The notes below the pieces were generated by a model. It searched no databases and was not told where the DNA came from. It saw only the letters and a program-made list of their open reading frames with translations. DNA of 64,000 nucleotides. It comes from Glebionis coronaria (taxonomy: Eukaryota > Streptophyta > Magnoliopsida > Asterales > Asteraceae). Positions within the stretch are counted from its first letter, which is position 1; every line of letters starts with the position of its first letter. The translations under genes were made by a program, and so were the position numbers. The stretch is from the NCBI GenBank assembly GCA_025667525.1, contig JANFOE010000587.1, positions 310,001-374,000 on the forward strand, read 5' to 3'. Shown one piece after another: positions 57,041-64,000 of this stretch.

Positions 57041-57730
57041 AATGATTGTGGTAAGAATACTTGTTTAGGAAAACAACGTATAATGGGTAGGACAAAACAA
57101 AAGACGAGGTACGCTAAAAATTACAATACGACGTAAAACGAATGAAAACGTAAAACGTGACAAAAATAAAAAGTACTCAAAAAATTACCAAAAAATTAAA
57201 TTAAACTAAGAAAAATGCAAATAAGACTAAATTGAAAACCAAATTGTCCAAAACTATTTTAATAATTTTATAATAATTTTTAAACATAATAAAAAACTAC
57301 AAAATTAAATAAAATTAAAAATAAGCCAAAATGGAAATTTTTTCAATTGTAAACCTAAAAAATATTAAATGAAACCTAAAATAATTTTTATAAAATTTTA
57401 AACTAATATTAACTATTTTTAGTCTATTTTCTAAAAACCGGGAATTTAAATAATAATAAAAAATTAATAAAAAACGTAAAAAATAAAAATCTTAAACCAA
57501 AAAGTCCAAAACTACTTGAATAACAAAGCAAAAATGAAAAGCTAAATAAAATCAAACATAATAAGCTGAAATCAGCTTATTAAGCTTCTAATTTAATTGA
57601 TAAGCAAGACCACATCACACATTAAATAATAAATTATGCAAAGGTATAACAGTCAAAGACCCTAGGGCAGTTGGTTGAGGTGTTGGTGTGTGGTGTAAAC
57701 GGCGCAGGTTCGAGTCCTGGCCAAGATTTT
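57041..57730 (-). repeat. Truncated Athila-like LTR fragment
   Basis: It begins TGATTGTGGTAAG, like the inverted end of an A-type LTR. From about 57100 to 57300 it follows the C LTR (ACGCTAAAAATTA, ACGTAAAACG, AAAATTACCAAA in the same order) with much divergence. It loses similarity before any U3 start. It lies just upstream of the TNP2 start codon. Confidence 0.6.
57655..57730 (+). repeat. tRNA-like segment with A and B boxes
   Basis: A box TAGGGCAGTTGG (57663-57674) and B box GGTTCGAGTCC (57707-57717) match Pol III promoter consensus closely. It occupies the same relative place in the LTR as the tRNA-like segment of C but is a different sequence. No cloverleaf or poly(A) tail is evident. 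Confidence 0.5.
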
Positions 57731-57944
57731 TGTAAATTTTTTTTATTTTTTATAAAAACTTAAACAGTAATCACAACTACACCTAACAGTTTAACAAACA
57801 TAACTCAGTCAAACACACATTTACTAAACACAACTAACACCGATCATTTTACACACACACTATCACCAATCATTTCAATCAAACACACACTCGATCATGT
57901 CATACACACATCAACCTAATTCGATCTTTCAAAAATCATCACTA

Positions 57945-60900
57945 ATGTTCGGTAAGTTTTACCCTATTTCCTGTCTTATTTTGGAAGTTGTGATTATATA
58001 AAGGGTTGTTTGTTTCGACTTATATGTGGGGTTATTAGGAGGTATTAATTTCGGCTTATATTTGGGCTTATTTCGGCTTATATTTGTTCTTATTAGGGGG
58101 TGTTAATTTTGGCTTATATTTGGGCTTATTAGGTTATTAGGTGGTGTTAATTTCAGCACATTTTCAACTAGTTAGGCAGTAGAGTTATTAGGTTATTAGG
58201 TGGTGCCCTCAAGAATCTGCCATAATTTGAACAAGCTGCCTTAGGGCCTGTTTGGTTGGAATATAGGGAATGAAGTCATGGATTTGAAACATGATAAAGA
58301 TGTCTTGTTTACATTCAGTAATACTTTGGCCAAAAGAGCTTGTAGCTATTCCATTATAAAAATCTTGTTATCATACTTAAAGGGGTGTTTGGTTTAAGCA
58401 TATTAACTAAGTTGAGTGACACAATTGGGGTAATATTGGCTTAAATTCATTCAAAATGGTAATGGTAGTGTTCAATGATAGTTTGTTTTAAGTTTGATGG
58501 TTAGAAAATAGATTTTGCAAGTTCATAGTTGTTTAAAAACAGTCAAAAAATCAGTAGGCATACAACTCTTTTATTTTACTGAATTTAGGGTGCGTTTGGT
58601 TTGTTTACGGGAATTACAAGTTGACATCAAATCCTTTAATCATATACGTACCCACAAAATTATAAAATGTTTGTTGTAATCATATGCGTACCCATAAAAC
58701 CTTTGAACGTTATGGAACACAAAAAGAATCCAGATTATCCACATGATTTCTATGGTAGTCTTCAAAAGCTTTATATACAAAACTTTGTTGCTTATGAAAT
58801 TTTGGGGATGCACATTTTGAGAAAACATCAAATGAGAATAAGATAAACATATGAAAATTTTGGTAGTATAAGATCTGGGCATATATCCTTGAAGTCTTAC
58901 CAATATTCATTCATCCTCATACTTATACCTTTACCGATAGTGATTGTGGACTGTAAACCAAACGTGCCCTTAGATTATCTATTAATATAGGGTTATATGT
59001 AGATAGGTTGTGTTTTGGTTATTGTTTGCTCAAATTGTTGTGGCTTGAAACTCGTTTCTTTGCCATTTGCATCAGTCACTATAGCACCAGACCCCTACAT
59101 TCAAAACAGTGACTATAAGGCCATGTTTTCTTGTGTTTGACGTTTATAACTTTGAGCATAGTTAGATAATAGGTTAGAATAGGGTCGTGTTTACATTTCT
59201 TAGGTGTTAGAGTGTTTTGGTGCAAGATTAGATAGCTCATAATCCACACTAGTGCATTAAACATCAGCAGAACTCTTCTATTTGTTAGTAGTTCATATCA
59301 ACAGATCTAGGGTTTCATTTTTGTGATTCGAACTTTGAAAGTTGGAACATAACTAGGTTTTAGGTTAGTATTTTACCAGAATCAGCAAGAATCTAACGGA
59401 ACTGTATTCAATGACCCATGTTCTTGATCAAAAACCCAAACTAACTATTTTTATGCTTCCTGTTAAGTTTTTTGTTTACTAACTGGATTGAAGTTGACAT
59501 TGTAGAAAAAGTCGAACAAATTTGGGATTACATTGTAACAAATTACGGGGAAATGGATTACAGTCCACAAACTTGGAGAGTTATTGATGCTGACGTTTCA
59601 AATACATTTTCTTTTCCACGATTCTATAAGCAAGGTATGTAATCATCAAATTATGTTTTCATTTTTAGCCTTTTTTGTAGTTTACATATTTTAGTACCTT
59701 TATTAAGCGAGTGTTTTTTATTAGTGTAGGAACCACACACTATGAAAAAAAAGTGCGCCTAGTGACTGATCAAATGTGGAAGGGTGTCACCAAGTATGGT
59801 AAACCAAATAAGAATTGGAGTCAAAAGATGTTGGATGAATTTACTGATGGTATGTTCGCTGAATTTAGAGACGATGGCACTGAGTCTTCAATGAAAACCT
59901 TTTCTGTTCCAATAATCTTTATCCAAGGTAGCTTGTTAAAACAGTTGGATAGAAGTTTGGACTGTTAGATTTTTAAGTATAATATCATATGAAAAGGACT
60001 AACTATTATATTTTGGTTTTGTAGAACCTGTTCCTGGATCTGTAAAACTCAGGGATGAAGTCTCGGATTACATTAAGGAAAAGTACGCGTGGTTAAAACA
60101 ACTTTTCTGGCCACTTTCAAAGTGGATCCAAATAGATGATGATGTTTCGAATAAATTCAATATTCCAAAAAAATTCAATTATAAAGAATCCTTTAAACCA
60201 GGTATGTAATTTCCGACCTTCTTTTATAAAATGGTAAATCTGTTTCAACCAGTAACGGAGCTAGGATTCTAGTTTTGGGTGGGCCAAATAGAAAATTAAG
60301 TCTTGACAATAAAAAAATGATATATGAGTTCATCCCAAATTCCCAATCGCTATTGTCATTATAAATTAACTTAAATGTGATCAACAAGAAGGATAACTTA
60401 AATAAATTTGTTATAATGAAATAATTGTAATATGAGAATTCTGTGATTTGAAACATTAAAAGCTTAAATTAGAAGTTTTTATGAAGTAATGATTACCTGA
60501 ATACAAATATGTAGTATATCAGAGTAATATTTTAAGAATGTTGGGGTGGGTCATGGCATGCCTCTTAGTCTTATGTCCCTGATTAGCCATAGAGAATACG
60601 AGTCTCTGAACATAACCCATTTATCATTCTCGGCCATTATCTGGCAACACTTTCTGTATTTTGGATAAAATTTGGTGTCTAGCTATTATGAATTGCAAAC
60701 TTGATTTGATGGCTTTTATAGTTATAAAACATGTTGGGGTGGGTCATGGCATGCCTCTTAGTCTTATGTCCCTAGTTTCTCACTGATTTTTGGAAATATA
60801 CTTCTCAATAAGTGCGGGATAATTCACTTGCTACTTAGGTCTGTGTTCAGCCATAGAGAATACGAGTCTCTGGATATAACCCATTTATCATTCTCAGCCA

Positions 60901-61320
60901 TTGTCTGACAACACTTTCTGTATTTTGGATAAAATTTGGTGTCTAGCTATTATGAATTGCAAACTTGATTTGATGGCTTTTATAGTTATAAAACATTTTT
61001 ATATGTAGCTTCGTCCCTGGTTCAACTTAGTTTTCAATATATGTTTATTAGATGATGACCAAGATGATGAACAAGCTGAAGATGAAGAAGACGAGGACGA
61101 TGAAGAAGAAGAGGATGATGACGAGGATTCTGATGATGAGACATGGAATCCCAAAAAAACTAGAGGAACATGCAGTTCCAGTGGATCAAAAAAGAAAAAG
61201 GTTGTCAAGAGAGGTCCACCAGTGAGGCATTGCATTATTGGGTTACCATGTATCAAACCCATTGATGTCAATGCTAACAATCGGCAACTTAAGAAGGGTA
61301 AACGAAAGATGCAAGATTAA
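57945..61320 (+). CDS. Unrecognised spliced gene, about 263-residue protein with an internal repeat and acidic tail
   Basis: Five exons: 57945-57951 (ATGTTCG before a GTAAGT donor; least certain), 59494-59634, 59730-59927, 60025-60201 and 61052-61320. Every intron is phase 1 with GT-AG borders, and no exon has a stop. I do not recognise the product. Exon 2 and exon 4 each contain a W-x-x-ID-x-DVSN-x-F-x-x-P motif in a similar context, suggesting a duplicated domain. The last exon starts with about 35 almost wholly Asp/Glu residues, then a Lys-rich, possibly nuclear-targeting segment and a C-terminal GLPCIKPIDVN stretch. Introns hold a MITE (58588-58969) and another element (60250-61019). It is divergent from the minus-strand TNP2 gene. 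It may be a host gene or one carried inside the CACTA. Expression is not shown. Confidence 0.6.
58585..58972. mobile_element. Tourist-like MITE with TTA duplication in intron 1
   Basis: Body 58588-58969 with ends GGGTGCGTTTGGTTT and, inverted, GGGCACGTTTGGTTT (two mismatches), flanked by TTA (58585-58587, 58970-58972). No transposase. Confidence 0.8.
60250..61019. mobile_element. Non-autonomous DNA element in intron 4 with an internal duplication
   Basis: Ends CAGTAACGGAGCTA and, inverted, CAGGGACGAAGCTA pair with four mismatches. Flanks share TTCAAC (60244-60249; 61021-61026), offset by one base, so the TSD is imperfect. Inside, a unit of about 190 bp (starting GTTGGGGTGGGTCATGGC at 60540 and again near 60734) is repeated; the second copy carries an extra segment of about 75 bp. 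Family probably hAT; uncertain. Confidence 0.55.
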
Positions 61321-62279
61321 TAATTGTTTAATTTTCTTATCTGTTATCCTTGACACGTTATTTGGTGCGATCAAAACAGTGAACCAAAACAGTGACTGTA
61401 TATATAGTTAGGTGCAGCAACTTGCAACATACGCAGTTGCAACCTAATCTTTTTTGACACCCTTTATAAAGGGTTTAGATATATCTTAGTTAATTATGTG
61501 CAGGTAATTGCAACATATGTAGTTGCAATGTTATATATTTTGACACCCTTTATAAAGGGTTTAGACAGGACTTTTACATTATGCAATATATTATGAATGA
61601 ATGAATATCTGGGTAAAAGATATTCAATTTTGTAACTGTATATGTTAATTATATTTGCATAAAAAAAGTGAAGCACAAAGACTTACAACAGCTAAAATAA
61701 TAACAACGAAGAACATATATGTAATCAACCCGCGTATATGCAACTAAATAATAACAACAATGAAGAACAAATACTTACAGGAAGAATCTGTTGTTGTAGG
61801 TTTTCGTTGTAGGTTTGATCGACTAAGAATCTGTTGTAGGCCGGTTTGATCTACTAAAACTATGTTGTAGGTTTTAGTTGACTAAAATTATATACAGTAG
61901 GTAAATATGGTTTATATAAGTTTTACACAAATTATGATTCTTAATTTTTTTATGTATTAATGACAAAGGGGATTCATAAATGGTTCGTAGAGGGAAGGTC
62001 GAACTAGGCATATGTAATTGAATGGCCACTAAGTTAACTATTGTCAAGGGTTAGACGTATCCTTATTAAATCGGACAATTCCTCAATATCTTGTTCATTC
62101 GCAAAAAATTATTTTCTTTGTGCGTCGGTAAAAAAAAACATGCTTTTTGGGGGAGAGATACTATTTCAGCTTCTTTGGTTTGGTATATCCAATTCGAGTG
62201 AATTTTTTATCATGCCACGAGTCCGAAAAACTCCAACTAACCCAACCCTTATACTTTAATCACATATATACTTTATAAA
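61321..62279. other. Noncoding region after the unknown gene
   Basis: Besides the palindrome repeats, it holds three to four degenerate copies of a TGTTGTAGGTTTGATCGACTA-like unit at 61780-61890. No ORF I would defend. Confidence 0.5.
61407..61565. repeat. Two direct repeats containing a 14-bp palindrome
   Basis: Two units of about 75-85 bp downstream of the plus-strand gene each contain TTGCAACATA, GTTGCAA and then GACACCCTTTATAAAGGGTT. The palindrome CCCTTTATAAAGGG is at 61460-61473 and 61546-61559. Confidence 0.7.
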
Positions 62280-62684
62280 GTCTAAAAACGTAATATGTTA
62301 TAAAAACAAGTATGTACGGTTTAGTCCTTTTGATTTTAAGTTTAAAAAAAATTAACCACAATCTATTAAAGTAAAAACAAGACTTGTTTTTTAAAAACCA
62401 ATGTCTTAAATTGTGTAAAAACACTGTTTTTTTATAAAAAATGGTGTCCATAAAACAAACACATAGAGACATGTTGTTACGTAAAAACCAGTGTCTTTAC
62501 TTTTATAAAAAAGACTGGTTGCATCTTAAAAACCGGTTTCTTTGGGATTCACATTATGGAGACTATTTTTTTACAAGAAAACCAGTTTCCATGCATTCCC
62601 TTCCCACCATTTTTGGTCATAGAGAAATGTTTTTTCATAACCAGTCTTTTTAAGGGGGTCTCTTTAGCGTTTTATGTAGTAGTG
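62280..62684 (-). mobile_element. Probable CACTA transposon terminus with subterminal repeats
   Basis: Read on the minus strand the end starts CACTACTACATAAAACGC (62684 inward), the CACTA signature. The inner 400 bp contain repeated AAAACCAGTGTCT, AAAACCGGTTTCT, AAAACCAGTTTCC and AACCAGTCTTT motifs, as expected for subterminal repeats. The orientation fits the minus-strand TNP2 and TNPA-ULP1 genes, whose other terminus would lie left of the window. That this end belongs to the same element is inference. Confidence 0.6.
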
Positions 62685-62689
62685 GAATA

Positions 62690-64000
62690 TGATGGGGCTT
62701 AACTCCTTGTTGTAACCTGCACATACTCAACAAACCAAAGAACACACAATCCAAGCTCATATAAGTGGTCAATAAGTTGTTGTCAGGCAGCTTATTGGGT
62801 AGCTTATATGAGCAGTAAGTTGTTAAAATAATCAAAGATTGAAATCCAAGTAACTAGTTGAAAACACGAATTTTAAGAAAACTTTGTAAACCAGTTGAGT
62901 AACTCAAACCAAAATAATAACAAAAACCTTTGCCCTTGTTGATGCTTGGGTTGTCAAACCAGGCATCCACAATCGAACAATTGTTCTTGGATCTCAAAAG
63001 AAAAATAAATGCCAAATATTTTTTTGACAAATAAACTCTCTTTGACAAAATTAAGCTATGTTTGCAAAATAAATAAAGGTTAAACTAAGAAAGACAGTAA
63101 AAAGGGAACTCAGTATCTGAAAGAATTTAAAGAAATACTCTAAATATTCATTATCAAGAAAAATTTTACAAATACTGGAACAAATAAAATGGTAAACCCT
63201 AATGCCCTTATATAGGTAGGCTTACAAGATTCTAGAACAAGGTGAACTAAAACCCTGACTGCTATGCATTTCTAGATTTGCCCCTTGTATATTCGGATCA
63301 AGAATTGGCATCTTTGAAAATTTTGAGTTGGTCAAGATGGTATCATGTGATCTCTGCTAATCCAGTTGTATGAAAACCATCTGAGACGTTCACTATGTTG
63401 TGGGGAACACGTCAATGAATAATGGCCATGGAATTGCTATTGCCTTTTGTTTTCTTCCCAAAGATGGAGCAGGGGACCTCGTGTGTGGGGTCACGAGTGA
63501 GATGGTGGGTGATTTGGAGATTGGGAAATGATGTCGACATCCCAAATTGGAGATCTGGAAACTCTTAATCACCAATTTATAGTAATTAAGGAAAGGTGGA
63601 TTAGGGTTCATGTAGTTTAAGCTAGGGTGTGGGAAGGGGGTGATTGTTACAGTGATTGTTTCCCACGTTTAATAACTTTTGAAAACGAGATTAAAAAGGT
63701 ATTAGTGGGTTCAGACGTGGCCGGAGGTGATGTGGCATGGGGTGTGAGGTGTAGGGTTGTGATAGGAGGAGTGGGGATAGTGGGTGAGGTGGCAAGAGGT
63801 GATAGGCTGGTGGAAGTTTCATTGTCTGGCTACATTGGTCCTTCATGTTCTCAAAAGTCTTCACAACAAGTATCACAGCCAAAAACTCATTTTCCCTTTA
63901 TATTATCTTTGACCAACTTGTCAAATGTGGCACAAGTAGTTTTACAAACATTGCATAAGGACTTTTAATGCACATTTTGCATTCTTCAAGGGCCATTCTT
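62690..64000 (-). repeat. Diverged Athila-like LTR, incomplete at the window edge
   Basis: The block CCTAATGCCCTTATATAGG near 63200 and the following CTTACAAGATTCTAGAA parallel the TATA region of the C LTR. The end of the window (TTTGACCAACTTGTCAAATG, AAGGGCCATTC) resembles the U3 GGTCC array. Orientation as C. ORFs here lack any recognisable domain. Confidence 0.55.

Noticed and set aside
58004..58200. Tandem GGCTTATATTTGGGCTTATT repeats as a regulatory array
   Set aside because: Degenerate and irregular; similar GGCTTATT phrases are scattered through nearby LTRs, so simple drift of low-complexity DNA is enough.
58640..58903. 87-codon ORF on the minus strand
   Set aside because: Lies wholly inside the Tourist-like MITE at 58588-58969 and has no domain.
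61060..61180. Serine-rich minus-strand ORF (61280-60999)
   Set aside because: The serine run is the antisense of the Asp/Glu codons in the last exon of the plus-strand gene.
63627..63968. 113-codon valine/glycine-rich ORF at the right edge
   Set aside because: Lacks any recognisable domain and overlaps what looks like a diverged LTR U3 with its GGTCC-like motifs.

Overview
The window is plant nuclear DNA made almost entirely of transposable elements. No bacterial-type genes, rRNA genes or CRISPR arrays are visible. Spliced GT-AG exons, Athila-type Ty3/gypsy retrotransposons, a CACTA transposon, MITEs and a tRNA-derived SINE indicate a flowering plant. The Gag/Pol flavour recalls composites (Asteraceae), but that is memory, not a search.

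Layout. (1) 1-3802 and 50966-57020, minus strand: a decayed CACTA (En/Spm-like) transposon. It has a TNP2-type transposase (53264-57020) and a second spliced gene joining a TNPA-like (Transposase_24) part to a ULP1-like cysteine protease (51426 to 1). A probable CACTA terminus lies at 62684. Two hAT-type MITEs with exact 8-bp target duplications (TSDs) interrupt its exons. (2) 3803-50965: three nested Athila-like retrotransposons, each with an exact 5-bp TSD. Element A (plus, TSD ATCCC) landed in a coding exon of the CACTA gene. Element B (plus, TSD GTAAC) landed in A downstream of its only ORF. Element C (minus, TSD ACATT) landed in the 3' LTR of B, near its expected transcription start. LTR differences counted by eye are fewest in C, more in B and about equal or slightly more in A, as the nesting order requires. 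(3) 57041-64000: truncated Athila-like LTR pieces, a plus-strand multi-exon gene of unknown function (57945-61320) with MITEs in its introns, then the CACTA end and another LTR running off the window.

How the parts relate. C carries one uninterrupted gag-pol frame of 1913 codons (protease, RT, RNase H, integrase) and two nearly identical LTRs; it looks young and possibly competent. B has nearly the same polyprotein but is dead: one stop in gag, and a 59-bp deletion before the integrase zinc finger. A keeps an open 1112-codon gag-protease frame, but RT, RNase H and integrase are absent and replaced by an unrelated C-terminal stretch of about 205 residues. A therefore looks like a non-autonomous, Gag-encoding element that depends on relatives such as C for RT and integrase.

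The strongest new signals are the gag-only element A, two hairpins in the leader just after the primer-binding site with paired substitutions among A, B and C, a conserved hairpin between repeated polypurine tracts after the ORFs, apparent module swapping between B and C, and the unknown plus-strand gene with an internal repeat.
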